Positions 37,201 to 49,535 of a DNA stretch of 64,000 nt are shown in pieces. The stretch is from contig JAVYIG010006542.1 in the NCBI GenBank assembly GCA_035222895.1, positions 1 through 64,000 on the forward strand. Reading direction: 5' to 3'. The DNA is from Strongylocentrotus droebachiensis (Eukaryota > Echinodermata > Echinoidea > Camarodonta > Strongylocentrotidae). Below the pieces are notes generated by a model that had not been told where the DNA came from, did not search any database, and saw only the letters and a program-made list of their open reading frames with translations. Both the position numbers and the translations under genes were made by a program. Numbering within the stretch: the stretch's first letter is position 1; each line of letters opens with the position of its first letter.

Positions 37201-40200
37201 CATTGACTCAGATCTTGGAACAGCCCTTCTTTCTTGTCTGGCTGGAGTTACTTGGGGTTTTATCGAGCTCAGACTGGGAGGGGGTTTCCAAATACTTTCA
37301 GGAGAGGATCGTCTCTGGTAAGCTCATCCTCTCGAACCCTCCCGAGGCCTGTTATTGAACTTGGTTAGGGTGTGGCAGGAACATTAGGGTTTTACGAGCC
37401 GCAGGCTAGTGTTAAAGGGGTCGTCCACATTCTGTAGGAGCTCACATTTATGGGTCATTTTGAGATTATCGTTCTGATGGAGGGGTAATAGCAGTATGAA
37501 GATTGATCTTTGAGCACTGAAACCTAGTGGAGAAGGTTGTCATGGAAATGCCATCCTTAATTTCCACTTTTAGAGAGAACGTAGATCCATGTTAGCCCTG
37601 GCCTAAGTGTTATATCATGTACATGATGCACTCCTTATTGGTTGGATGCATCCTGTGTTTACTAGGGAAAGTAGTGATTTTCACCATTTCATTCTTTTAT
37701 ATCAGTTGTTTAACGGAGTCATTGTGCTTCCTCTGCACTTCTGTATCAACAGTAAACCTACAAAAGATAAATGCTTACAAGGAAGAAAAAAAAGAGTTTA
37801 ATATTACTGTGGCATAATATAATGATTCTATATGTATACTAACATCCGGATTAGGAATTAAAAACATGGCATTAAATCAACAAACATGAGAACTAGGGTA
37901 CAGACCACCCAGCCTGATTCATGACATGTTATCGTTTACAAATGACAACACATTCAAATAAAATGTTACAATAAAAAAGAAAAACATGAGAACAATAATC
38001 ATTTGTTTAAAAACCAGGCCTACATGAATCCCGTGGAGTTGGAGAACGTGATAGGTTCTATGATAAAAAGCGATTAAAGAAATGATGAAAGGCTCCATTT
38101 CACCAGTAATAATGCTTATCCAATGTGAACTTGGAATCACCTTGTTTGATAATAAAATCTGGCATTTTAATGGGATACTTTCTTCAGCCTGATTACACAT
38201 GATCAGTGCTTAGCTCATAGACCACACCAGGCCCTCATAGAGTGCACTTGAGCAGTGATGATTTCATTATGCAGTATAGCAGAGACACAATCTTCAGACA
38301 AACTTTGTCAAAACAAGCCAGTTCTAAACATAGACAGAGATTAAGGAGAGGAAAAAATGTATTTCTCTCACTTTTCAAGTATTGAATATTATTCTTCTAT
38401 TCAATGTCTTGAAATCTGCCAAAATATTTTGGTCTCGATAAAGGGGATCATGGGTGGGTAAGTTTTGGGAATTGTTGATGAAAACTTTGAGCTGGATTCT
38501 CTAGCATGCTTTCTCAGCTGTATTGTGGCAATGATGGTAGCTAGTCTTCAATTCCAGGCTTTTATTACTCCCATGTTTTCTGTTCAGAATTCAAAGCTTA
38601 TTCTTAACACTCCTGCTGCAAGCTAATGAGATTATTCTGATTTTCTTGTTTGAAGTTCCTTACCAAGGTATCTCCTGGTAAAGTGGCATAAACTTGTTGT
38701 ATACATGCTACAGTGGTTGAAAAGTAATATTATATTAAGAGCATAGGAGAGGAGACTGCCATTACATTGAGACTGTTTATGAAGTCTACAACTAGAACAG
38801 CCCACTATATTGAAATTCATTGGCTAGAATAACATGATTTTGAAAGGAACAGCCAAAGCATACAGAATTGGATTGGTTCGAGTATACCAGGCAGTTACCC
38901 ACCCCACCACATTGATACATCCCTTGAAAGATTTTGAACAAAGCCAAAGGGGATATGGTTCCTTACACTAGTACAGGGGTGTGAACTTTTTCTCAAAACT
39001 TGATCAGACAGTATTGAAATTTTCAACCCGATGTTGAAATTCACCCCTCACTTGTACTTGTTCCGTGCATGATAATGTTTTCATTTTTTGCTTTTCAAGG
39101 ACGCCTTAACATTGTTTTTTATCGCTTTCCATTTCCCATTGGGTCAGTAAAGGAATGCTTGTTTTCTTTTCAAATAACAACCTTTCTTATGAAATACAAG
39201 GCTGCTAAGTTTCGTCTCTCTGGGATTTAGTTCATATTAGAATCATTCATACTCATGAAAATCACAAATCATGTCAGCCACATATGTTGACCTGCAATGT
39301 CTGCTGTTTCTTATACCCAATGTACTTGGCAGGCTTACGAAAGATTTGTAACATATAAGGCATATATAGCAATGCATACACACTCGCTTCTGTGTTCCAT
39401 TGTCTTGGATACGGTATGAAAAGCCTGTCTTGTTTGAGGTGGTAGATTTTTTCGCCACACTATGGACAATATTCATATATTTACTCTGTAAACAGTATTT
39501 TCTACACTTTTCGTGGTTCACTAGTAACCTGTGCAGTCTCGAACACAGTCGTGTTCCACAAAAACTGGGACCAAAATGCTTGATTTTGAGATGAATAATA
39601 TTTGTTTTATACCAAAAGAACCAGAATTTGAGTGAAAAAATGTTACTTTTTCTTGGTCTATCTTTTCAAAACAATATTATGTACTGAGAGCATTATTGCA
39701 AAAATATAATACAGAGTCAAGGCTTTGGATTTAGACTGCCATGAACAGTGCCTCAGCCCAGCCTTGATCAATATTTGTGAGGTGGGTTGAGGAGTATGAT
39801 TTGGACAAATATTGGCCTTTGTAACCAGAGTACATAAATGCAGCACATTATTCCAAAATACAAAGATTTGGCAAGTTTCAGTCTAGAGAGGGCACAAAGA
39901 GATTATGTATTTAAGTGAAACATTACCCCAAAGTCCCTCACAGCTTATGTATAAGGAACAGAGGCCCAATGTTTTCCAGAAAGCTGTCCAAGGTGTTCAT
40001 TTTTTCCTTTTACGAGTGGCTGGTTTCCCCTCCAATAGTTTCTCCAATGCCTTTTCTCTGCTTTTGAAGATTGTTAATTTGTCAGGGGGTCGAGGAAAGC
40101 TCCCAAGTGCATGTTTTTCTGATTACGTGATCACTTACCCTTGACCTAATGTGGAGAGAACTCGTGCGTCAAATAGTTTGATTAAACTCGCCACCCACTT

Positions 40201-41160
40201 CACAAGAGAAAAACAACGGTCTACCGACATTGCCATCAATAACTTTTCTTTAAACACAATGTGTAACCTCATTAGGGGTTATCCAAGCCTCAAATATCTT
40301 CGGAAATTGAGGTTGATTTTAGGGAGGGGAACTGAATTATTTGGCTTGCAATCGATATTGAGAGGTTGACCCGCCCCTTTTGGACACCATAACGATGGGG
40401 ATTATGGAATGATGGAGGGTGAACGAGAAGCAGAGAGACAGAATAAAAGGGATAGATGAATAGAGAAATTAAGAGAGAGAGAGGGATAGGGATAGAAAGG
40501 AATGGCAAGTTCCTGGAAGTGATTCATCCTGCACTTGAGAGACCGGTACCCTTCCTCGTACCCTGGTGAGCCAAGCCGAGATGCAAACTCTACAGGTCTC
40601 CATCGCTAAGAAGGGGGTATTAACTCAGTCTGACTCTGTCTTTGTAGCTCTCTGTTAGTAAACATATGGTGTGACTTAAAATTTTGGGTTGGCAATGTCG
40701 CAGATGAGAGAAAGAATTTCTTAGATTAATGTTTTCCACATGCCCCCTGGCTACACCCATGTATCATATTTTCCAGAAAGATTGAACGGGGACCAGGGAT
40801 TTAGTCACAAAAACTAGATTTCCATCGAGGTTAATACTTCATCCTCCTGTTTCATGTTAATAGTGAACTATGCATGAATTGGATATTTCATATTTAGTAA
40901 TTCTATTTGTGATAAGTTGGGAGTTCATATCATATACTTGCTTGTCTTGTCTTGCTTCGTAGCAGATGATGCTTCCACCTTATTCTTGCATTCTTTAGAA
41001 CAACTTTTGTACTTTCTAATCTAAGCAATCTTGCCTTTGGTGCTTGCCACTGTGCTTGGCATACTGAGGGGTAATTATAATATTGGATTTCACCCCATAT
41101 CAGCAGCTATAATCAGGGCAATTACAGATTACACCAGTCAAGATTAACTCTAACCATATG
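34261..41160. other. Intron 1 segment without recognisable genes
   Basis: AT-rich. The longest intronic frame of intron 1 is here (35772-36227 +, 151 codons) but has no domain, signal or family resemblance I recognise and no neighbouring splice logic. A block at 37409-37426 (GTGTTAAAGGGG then TCGTCC) resembles one near 49346 and may be a worn dispersed repeat. Confidence 0.4.
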
Positions 41161-41204
41161 CTCTCAGCTTCCCCTCTCTGTCTCCTTTTCCGTGGATCCA
41201 CAGG

Positions 41205-41312
41205 ATGGACGAGACCTGGTCAAGTCTTGTGCGTGACTATCTTGTGGACACTCCTCAGTCAGCTCTGGATAGTGTCAGATCCTATGGCTCCAACCTAGAG
41301 GGACACTGCTAA
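41205..41312 (+). other. Short exon-like open frame of unknown meaning
   Basis: ATG at 41205 opens 35 codons to TAA at 41310-41312, directly after CCACAG. The translation is hydrophilic and mixed (for example RDYLVDTPQSALDSVRSYG), unlike other intronic frames. No GT donor fits its end, and it cannot join exon 1 in the ECM3 frame. It could be a chance frame, a pseudogene scrap or a terminal exon of something else. Confidence 0.2.
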
Positions 41313-43782
41313 GTATCCGTCCTCCCCCCTCTCACCCATGGGCGCCGAAAGTGGCGGTCAGGGTCAAACACCACCTTTGAAGTGACCAAGCCTTTTCCTC
41401 TTTCCGTGTCCAAGGGAGAGAAAGAGACAAATTTGAAAGATCCCCTTGTGATGAAATTATGTCCAGATGATATTTCCCCTTACAAACCATAACCATTTTA
41501 CAACTTTTCATCCTATTATTTTATACTAATTGATACCTCCATGCCTTTGTGGTCAAGTCTTGTAATTGTTTATGTATGGTATAAATGCTGACTTATTCCT
41601 GTGACTGTGCTATCAGTTACTAATTATAATAACCCCTCTTGTACAGGCTCAAACTACACTACAATAGGGGTTTAATGTTAAATGGGCAGATGTTACGAAT
41701 ACACATGAACCTGTTACACTATACAATGATCGCCCTTGCATAGGAAGTATGCACAAAGGTAGCGGCATCTGAGCTTTGTAAGAACCATCGACCCTAGCTT
41801 CTCTTTTCTTCCTTACTTCCTCACGTTTCATTCTCTTCCCCTCTGACAATGAAAACCACCATCCTTTTATCATACTACCTGGGAGCCAACATTTGTATTC
41901 AAGAAAAATGAACTCTACGCTGAAAAAAAGAGCGAGAATAAAAGGCGGACAGAAAAAATGTTGGTCTATGGATGTTCATCTTTCAACGTTGAATCCCCCT
42001 TGGCTATGTGTATAAGCAATGAATGCTTAGCGGGATAAAGGAACGTTCTACTTGGGCCTTGTTGAACCCAATTTGCCCTCCTTTTCATTTTGTCGAATAG
42101 CTGGTGATGAAGTCTAAAGTCAAAATCCTGATGGGTTTTGCTTTTCTCTCTTTTTTCAAACACTCAGTGTGCTGACACATGTGTATATGTGTGCAAATAT
42201 GACATTCTTTCATGCATGTTAACAAATTTCTGAGCGTGCTAAGGTTTTGATGATCAAATTCAGAAAATGATGGGGTAAAAGTTTGGGAGCCCTTGGAATG
42301 TACAAATATTCATTATATCAAAATCACACTTGTGACATGATCAAGAAAGGAAGAAAGAATAATTCTAAACCTCGTAAATACAGCCACAATTTACTATGGC
42401 AGATCTCTTTGAAGAATGTTCTGATAACTTGATGTCAAACTATGGCCAAGACGTTAGTCCGCTATATTAAATGCAGGTGTAACACTGAACACTGGCCTAT
42501 GTATAGATAGGTAGGTAGGATGACTGCGCATGTTTAGGTGTTGAGCCGATTCTGCGAGCATTTGAAACCAAATCCGGGCCCAAATCCACCCTAAATGCGG
42601 CAGACGGCTATCCCCTTACGATTGACGTGAGTCGGGATCCGTTTCCTCCCTTCTCTCGGCCAAAAACCAAGCACTGACATTTTCACACCAAATCCTTTGT
42701 GTGACAATAACTCTTTGTAGTCTTTTGATGTATTTAGTAGACTTTTGGAATGGAACACCAATCCCGGTAATGAAATATGTGGGCTTGCACTTGTTGAAAT
42801 CTACTTTTGTGGGTAAAGTGAATATAGTGCAGTTAGATGTATACCGTGGCTAATACCCATATTCTATTGGCAGGAAATGAATCTATAATCCGCATAACTG
42901 GATAATTTTAAGGAGATAGCTGTTCACGAGGCCATCCCCATATGTCTCCATTTAACATAATGTCATTGTGGTATGAAAACTATATTAGTGGAATCATGTG
43001 AAAGGAGAATTATGGACAACATTTGTACCAGTGGTGACATACGTAGAGACATACTCCTGCCTTCGCTGTACAGTAAAAATAGCAGCGGAGGATTATCTTT
43101 CTTTCAGCACCAGATTAAGAAAGCAAATGTTCAAATTCAATGATTTGTAAGAGAAAACCTGGGCAATCGGCATAATGCTATTCATCTGTCTTCGCTCGCT
43201 CCCTGCCATCCCATGCAACACACGATGACAATTCCTCTCAAGATATGGACAGAAATTGTCAAGTTTGCTCTGTGAAAACAAATACAGTCGTAAAGCGGAG
43301 GGTATTCTGTTAAACAAGACTGCCTCGATCCCCCCAGCTGGGAAGATAACATAATGTTGACATGTGACATAGTTTATTGGATCAACCTAGGATCATGATA
43401 TCATTGCCGACCCCTCTGACCCTAAATTCGGATCGGAATAGTAGAACAAGAAAAAGAACATTTTGAAGAAAAAGTCCATAGTTTTATCCTATTAGATAGG
43501 GACAAGTTGGCTACATTCTCCATTGTGCTTGTATTTGATTTTGCGATTCAGGTGAAAATGCATGTGCTCTTTTAATAGCTAATCAACTAAATCCTTGTTT
43601 ATTATTCGGTTACTAGACACACTGTAAACAAGGGGTTGATTACATTTACATTACCTGGATTGTGTTGAGAAAGAATTCTGTTGACCTACTGACCATTCCT
43701 GCCAAATGTTATCAAAGCTATGTAAAGCTTAGTGAAGCTGGTAAAAAAAAGGAAAAACAATTGTTTTGACCGATTTCATTAA

Positions 43783-43836
43783 AACTTTCTGCTTTCCTCT
43801 AGAGTAGTTTGCTATCAAGGTTGGAATTCTCTTTAA
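43783..43836. repeat. Dispersed repeat, TCTAGAGTAATTTGC type, copy 1
   Basis: Shares TTTCTGCTTTC, CTCTAGAGTA, TTTGC and CTCTTTAA-type blocks in the same order and spacing as 49536-49588. Similarity is roughly four bases in five by eye. Confidence 0.55.
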
Positions 43837-45230
43837 TGCCCAAGGTTCTCGCTCAAAGCTAGCATGTAGGCAGTAAAGATAGCTTGTGAATCTAGATAAC
43901 AAGCATTTGATTGAAGATGGAAATAGAAGAAGATAGGGCCAAGATTCGTGCTCTGATAGATCGTTGTTGCCACAACAGAAAACGTTCAGTCCCACATACT
44001 TTCAATCTGTGTTAGTAATTCTGTGTCTTTCATCCATAACCCATGATGACTGGGACATCTGTTGTAAATGTCACGTCAGACACACTTCCAGATATGTGGG
44101 TAGAGAATGCTGACCATGACTGCTGGTTACGAGAGTGGACATGAGAGTGGACATGACACGATGTGGTCATCATGCACTTGCATCAATCAAATCTGTATTT
44201 TTTGTGAAGTCTGTGTTTGCATCTGATTTCCTATGATTTTGTTACACTATGGAAGATCCTCCGAAGTGTTCAGAAACATGTTAGGAAGAGTTTTGCATTT
44301 ATCTAGCAACTTATATGACCAGTAAGTAAGTGTGGTAGCCTTATGCTCATTGAAATCTAATAATAGGTTCTTCTGGTTGTGTACATTGGATACTCTTGGC
44401 CTCTCTTGTCAAAGAAGATGTGTTTTGTTGTCAAGAATTTGATTCTTTTTGCTCAGAGTAACACCTTGGTGCTATACATTTATTGGCAAGAAAGTAAGGT
44501 TATCCTGTCCAAAGTCTTCTTTGCTTTGTGACCTCTTTTATTTAATGACAACTTCCGTTGGTGTGTTTTGTCCTTCCCCAAGAGTATCTCTTGATTTTGC
44601 AAAAGCTAAGCTTTTGTCTGTTGGAAAATATACTTAGACTTGATCTTTCATGATTATGAGGCAGTCAAAACAATAGTAGGATTGAAATATTCTTATGAAC
44701 CAGAATGATTTAAAATGAAATGCTTGTGCAAGAATGGTTATTCACAGACATAAGAATATAATTTAAATGACAAATATGGATTGAATTTTGAGAAAATGTG
44801 AGATTTCTCATTTGCCAGCTTGGCCTTCATGCCAATTAGAAACTATTAGCTTCTGTTTGTCAACGGGTGCATTTGGCCAATTCCTGAATTGTCATGATAG
44901 CCTTAAGTAATCACGTTTGTAATGTGACAAAGATCAGATCGTTAAGATAAGGTTTTTGCGCCCACTGAAATAAAAAGAGAATCCGCTTCTTGTTTTTGAG
45001 CAAACACACACAGCAGACCTCTCATCAGCGGTTTCCGCGATCACTCACCCCGTGCTAATGCCTCCGACTTGTTTCTTTGCATCGAGCCAATAATTAATAC
45101 TTCCATGTTTGAATGTTGTCATGTCGGGATGGCTAAAAACAAACCTATCATCCCTGAGCCTCGCCGGGATACAGTTATATTTTCCATCTCCCCCTCTCTA
45201 TCTCTCGTGTACCTCTTGACCATGGTGCAC

Positions 45231-45245
45231 GTCTGCAGTGCAGAC
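45231..45245. repeat. Short perfect palindrome in a GC-richer patch
   Basis: GTCTGCA and TGCAGAC flank a single G. It lies in a GC-richer stretch, about 45040-45310, that otherwise shows no convincing gene. Confidence 0.5.
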
Positions 45246-47650
45246 ACGGAGTGGGATAATTTGATCAAGACTTCCCGCCTACCTCGAAGCGAAACGAGAA
45301 TCAAGAAGAAAGAAAAGCTGACAGTTTCTTGAGATGCTTTGGATATGGTCAAGGAAATACAACCTGACATTGCAAAGTCAATTTTGTTTTCTACTTCCTA
45401 ATTTACTTTGATTTGATTGGTTGGACTGAATAATAACTAGCCTACAGGTTCAAAGAACTTTTCATTTCCCTCTAAAATTTATTTGGAAATATATTTTGAC
45501 AACACGAAATCACAGCTAAAGCATTGAAAATGCATAGTGAACGGTGCTTGTCTTAGCTAATATTTTAAACCATTCTCCCCACTCATCTATTTTAAAGTGT
45601 TTATGAAGGCCTTCATGCACCTGCATAGTCCCAACATATACAATTAGATCTAAAGTCTAGTAGTTCTAAGGCTAAACCAGATATATGAACCTCTCAAAAT
45701 GTGTCCGCAGAATCCATTACAGGAAATATTTAGTGACTTTTTGATGTAGATTATATGGATGATGAATGGTCCCTTGTGCTTTCATATCAGCTATGTGTCA
45801 CAAGTTATACCAGTAGCGCCTGGTGATATGGAAGTGCGTCTGTTCTGATCTCTCAAAGATGACATATCTGATGAAGAGTTGGAAATGGAATTGTAGAAAT
45901 GTTCATGTTCATGTACTTTGGGGAATGAAATTGCTCCTGCACCTGTGGTATCCAAAAGAATAGCTAGGAAGATCAATTGCACATGTGTTGGAAATGTGTA
46001 TATCCATGGGATTGGAAGGGATTAGATACCAATTGTGTATAATTTGTCAGAAATTTGGACATTTAAAATTCTGGCGAAAGTGTAAGAGTTGACAGATACA
46101 AAGATTCTTGAAGTTCGAATGTGAACTAGAAAATTGACAGAGCAGAAGAAAAAAAATCATGAGATTGCGTGCAAACTATTTTGAGTAGGCAGGAAACACC
46201 AGTTGTTTCTGATTACACAAATGCTGCACATCGTTTAGAATACATGGGACTTATAAATATTATGAGACTAAAATCCCCTCCGTGCTGTTTAAACCACTCA
46301 CCACTCACGTGTCAGTCAGAGTCTGCTTTGAAAGTACTTAATTTCCATGGCTAATTTAAGGAAAGGAGGAAGAAGGCATAATTAAAACAATATGTTATCT
46401 GTTGAGAACTAGCAGAAGATGGTTTCCATATGACGAGTTAGGAACGGGAGAGTTCTTGTGCTGCTTTCGTATTTGGCTGGCCCTATGGTTTAATTATTTC
46501 AAGGGGTGCATATGTATTTAAAGATACTGCAATAATCAACTGCATGGAATTATTTCTTATCCCTCTGTAGTCAAAACAAACTTTTTAAAATTCATGGAGT
46601 AATTTGTAAGAGTTTACTGCATCATGAGATAAATTACAGTGGAATGATTAGAAGGAAGACATTTAAATTGGAAAGAAATTAAATGGAAGGGCGGTATAGC
46701 AAGATAAATGGATGTAAGTTTCAATGAACTTGCATGTTTAGTGAAGGTTTAAACCTAAGTATTTTTGGCTCAGTCATTGACTGGTTATTGCACTTTTATA
46801 TGAACCAAGAAAATACACAAAGTTTCTACGATCATTCCATATTAAAGTTCAGATTTGGCCTCTGCATGGCACCCTTGAATAAAATGAGAAGAAAGTGCAT
46901 TATCGCACGAGCGAATTCATCATGCCACAGTGCGAATCATGATAAAATGTTCCTTAATTTTCTAATCGCCTCAAAATCGACACCATCAAGTTCGTCTGTG
47001 AAAGGTTTTAAGAACAGAAATCATAATAGTTATTCCCCCGGGTGAGATTCGAGCCTGATATTGAGGCCTCTGAAATTGGAGCGTAAATTTTTCATATCCA
47101 AGGTTCGTTGAGATTTTTAAATTGGCGTAATGAATGGTGTGATTAGGAGTTCAAGTTGCGCAGGTGAGATAGAGAGCGCTGTTATTTATATCTCTGGAAA
47201 TAGTAAGATTTTGCGATCAGTTTGGGGAATTCATGCTTTTGAGTGGAATGTTCTTGGGAGTGACAGGCGCTCCTTTGAACATGTTGAAGTCTTCTGTTGA
47301 TATCCTCTTTGTGATAACTTGATAAGGACAAGAAATCTATCAAATGTTTTGCTTTTCCTTTTCTTACTTCTGTGGCGCCCTCAATGTTAACATCTTGTGT
47401 AACTTAGATTTCAAGCTACACATCCATCTAAATTCAATTAGATTTCGATTTTCGTAATAAGATACCCATAGGCAGCTAGGGACCATGCATCATTCTGCAA
47501 AAGACCATCCTCTTTCTGTCTGAATATCTCACAGCTACAGGTGGGGTGGTCAAAAGTCACGGTCGTGTACTCCGATGCACTTTGCATGACTCCATTACAC
47601 AACTTTCACCTTGTCTGGCTTGTTAACAAAAGCCTAATAGGGGGTAAGGT

Positions 47651-47666
47651 GGGGGGGGGGGGGGGG
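47651..47666. repeat. Poly-G run (16 bp)
   Basis: Sixteen consecutive G on the + strand followed by AGGGG. About 1 kb upstream of exon 2. Confidence 0.9.
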
Positions 47667-47979
47667 AGGGGTAAGTAAGAGTGGGTTACAGGTGTGTGAC
47701 ATTCACAGGATGGTCGAAAGCTCCTAATTTGATAACTACTTAGCAAGAGAAGGTCATCGCTGACAGGAAGATGACATTATCTCCATTCACGTTCTCCCCT
47801 AGATTTGTTTTATGCCCTGTCTCTGAGTTTGCTCTTTAGCCATCAATCCTGTAATGACTAAATTGTGATGATGAATCAGTTACTGGAAAGGTTTTTTTTT
47901 TTATGAATTTGTCCGTCTGATTCAAAGTTATGACTTTGTAATGCTTGCTGTATAGTTGTGTAGTGGTGATAATGGTAAA

Positions 47980-48000
47980 GGGGGGGGGGGGGGGGGGGGG
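47980..48000. repeat. Poly-G run (21 bp)
   Basis: Twenty-one consecutive G on the + strand, the longest homopolymer in the window, about 700 bp upstream of exon 2. Its length should be treated as uncertain. Confidence 0.9.
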
Positions 48001-48058
48001 TGGAGACTTCAAGTTGAAAATCATTTTAAGGAACATTAACATTTCAATTTGTTTGGAC

Positions 48059-48094
48059 TTTCTATCCATCTTGCTCTTTCTATCCATCTTGCTC
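48059..48094. repeat. Perfect tandem duplication of 18 bp
   Basis: TTTCTATCCATCTTGCTC occurs at 48059-48076 and again at 48077-48094 without change. Confidence 0.95.
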
Positions 48095-48650
48095 TTGGAC
48101 TATGAGTCATAAATCATTATTGATATCTCTTTGATAATCACCATGTGCATCGCTGCATATGTCCCAAAATAGTTTTAGAAAATCAAGTTTTCTTGCCATT
48201 CCAGATTTCCTTGAATGCCTTCGACCTCCCCTCGTTACTCACATATTACTCCAATATCCTCTCTTGGGCCTATGTTTGCTTTGTGATTCATGAAAATCAG
48301 AACGGAAATTATGATTTGGACCAAACTGACATCCCGCCGGTCCATGAGTGACATCCATTATCTGGGTAGCCGAAAATATGACTGTGGAGAAGGTTTCCTG
48401 TGCTCGTGGGTTGTGTGAGCCTTGCTAAGTCTGATGTGACTACAATCACATGAATTATTGAACTATAATCACATGAATGTTGATTTAAGTAGTCATGTGA
48501 ATGCTGTCTGGTGTGAATGCAATTGATGAGATGACAATGGTCCCATATCGTTTTTGGAACTTCTCTCAATTGCCTCCATTTATCATAATTTTCCATCTAA
48601 TCAACTTAAAATCATATTTCGTTCTGTGAAATATAATGCAAGTTTTTTTT

Positions 48651-48694
48651 ACCTGACAGCTTAACTAATCACTTATTTTACTTTGTTCTTTCAG
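48651..48694 (+). promoter_or_regulatory. Branch-point region and 3' splice site of intron 1
   Basis: CTGAC (48653-48657) and CTAAT (48665-48669) fit the yUnAy branch consensus. They are followed by the pyrimidine-rich TTTTACTTTGTTCTTTCAG ending at 48694. Spacing to the AG is normal for metazoan introns. Confidence 0.7.
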
Positions 48695-48784
48695 GTGATG
48701 TCAACAACATGTACATCCAGTATGTGATCTACTCTAATGTCGATGCTACAAGTGATACATTCTTTGTATCCGTCAGAGATGCAG
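48695..48784 (+). CDS. ECM3: ECM3 / FREM2-type coding exon 2 (second part of CSPG repeat 12)
   Basis: This 90-nt exon is too short for ordinary ORF listing. It lies between TTCTTTCAG (acceptor ending at 48694) and GTAAGA (donor from 48785). Exon 1 ends in phase 1; joining its last base A to the GT here gives Ser 1685, then 29 residues up to DA and one base (G) of the next codon, so the exon is symmetric (1-1). The translation includes MYIQYVIYSN and SDTFFVSVRDA, exactly the IxYxH-like strand and the DSFxFxVxD strand expected after the FTQ motif that closes exon 1. Phase, frame and domain logic all agree, so the join is well supported even without transcript data. Skipping it would keep the frame but delete the middle of the repeat. 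The following exon lies outside the window. Confidence 0.9.
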
Positions 48785-48885
48785 GTAAGACAATGAGACG
48801 GAGAAAGAGAGAGAGAGAGAAGAATAGGAGACATGACTTGAAAGAAAGAGAGAATACAACATAACAGGAGAGAGAGAGAAAGGAG
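48785..48885 (+). repeat. Purine-rich GA tract just after the exon 2 donor
   Basis: After GTAAGACAATGA the next 90 bases are dominated by GA and AAAG units, including two (GA)n stretches at about 48808-48820 and 48870-48880. It may simply be microsatellite DNA, or act on splicing of the small exon. Confidence 0.7.
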
Positions 48886-49535
48886 GTGCTTTATAGAATA
48901 TGAATGTGTTCTTTGTTTGAAGGGTTTATGGAACTTCTGGCTAATGGAATTTAAATAATCTCTTAGACATCCTAAGTGAGATTTATACTAATAATAATTA
49001 GATCAATTTATAATACAGGCTGATCTGATCATAAGACAAAATTTGTCAAGAGAAATATCAAATTTGTGAAGGTGGGCTGTTGGTAAATTTATGTCATGAG
49101 TTATCGAATGACCTTTACTTCTCTCATGCTCATTAGCTCCCAATTAATGTTATCCGTTTTCCCGTTAAAAACTGGAACTCGATCAAGGGAAACGTTGACT
49201 CACTCTCACTGGCAGACATTTTGGCACAGACGTTTGCAAATTTGTAAAAAATATCAAAATCAAATTTACTCTTCTGTGAAAGCTGTGGGTGAAGCTGTAG
49301 ATTGACTGCTTAAGAAGAAATCTCCTTTTAGCTAGAGCCAAAGGGGTGTTAATTAAAGGGCAATCCAAACTTTGTAATAAGTTCATTTTAAGGAAAGCTG
49401 ATAAATAAGATGGCAAATGTTTGATGTAGATTGGACTAATAATGAGAAAATTATGAATATTCGAATTATGAGATCACCACAGCTTTGCGTATCTCAAATT
49501 GCCAATTTTGTCAGTGAATTTGATGCTTTTCTGAT

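Larger units (their letters stand above)
5875..48694 (+). other. Intron 1 of the ECM3-type gene (42,820 bp, phase 1)
   Basis: It starts with GTAAGT and ends with a pyrimidine-rich tract and TTCTTTCAG. Branch-point candidates of yUnAy form are CTGAC (A at 48656) and CTAAT (A at 48668), 38 and 26 nt before the intron's last base. I saw no exon-like block with CSPG features inside, no transposase or reverse-transcriptase reading frame, and no tRNA or rRNA. Reading frames inside are short and of biased, protein-unlike composition. The intron holds simple repeats, short tandem duplications and small foldback elements, listed separately. Confidence 0.88.

Noticed and set aside
43541..43560. ATTCAG directly followed by GTGAAA, a possible recursive splice site
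   Set aside because: The pyrimidine tract is poor and GTGAAA is a weak donor; I saw no site with the full acceptor-plus-GTRAGT pattern, though a systematic scan was not possible.
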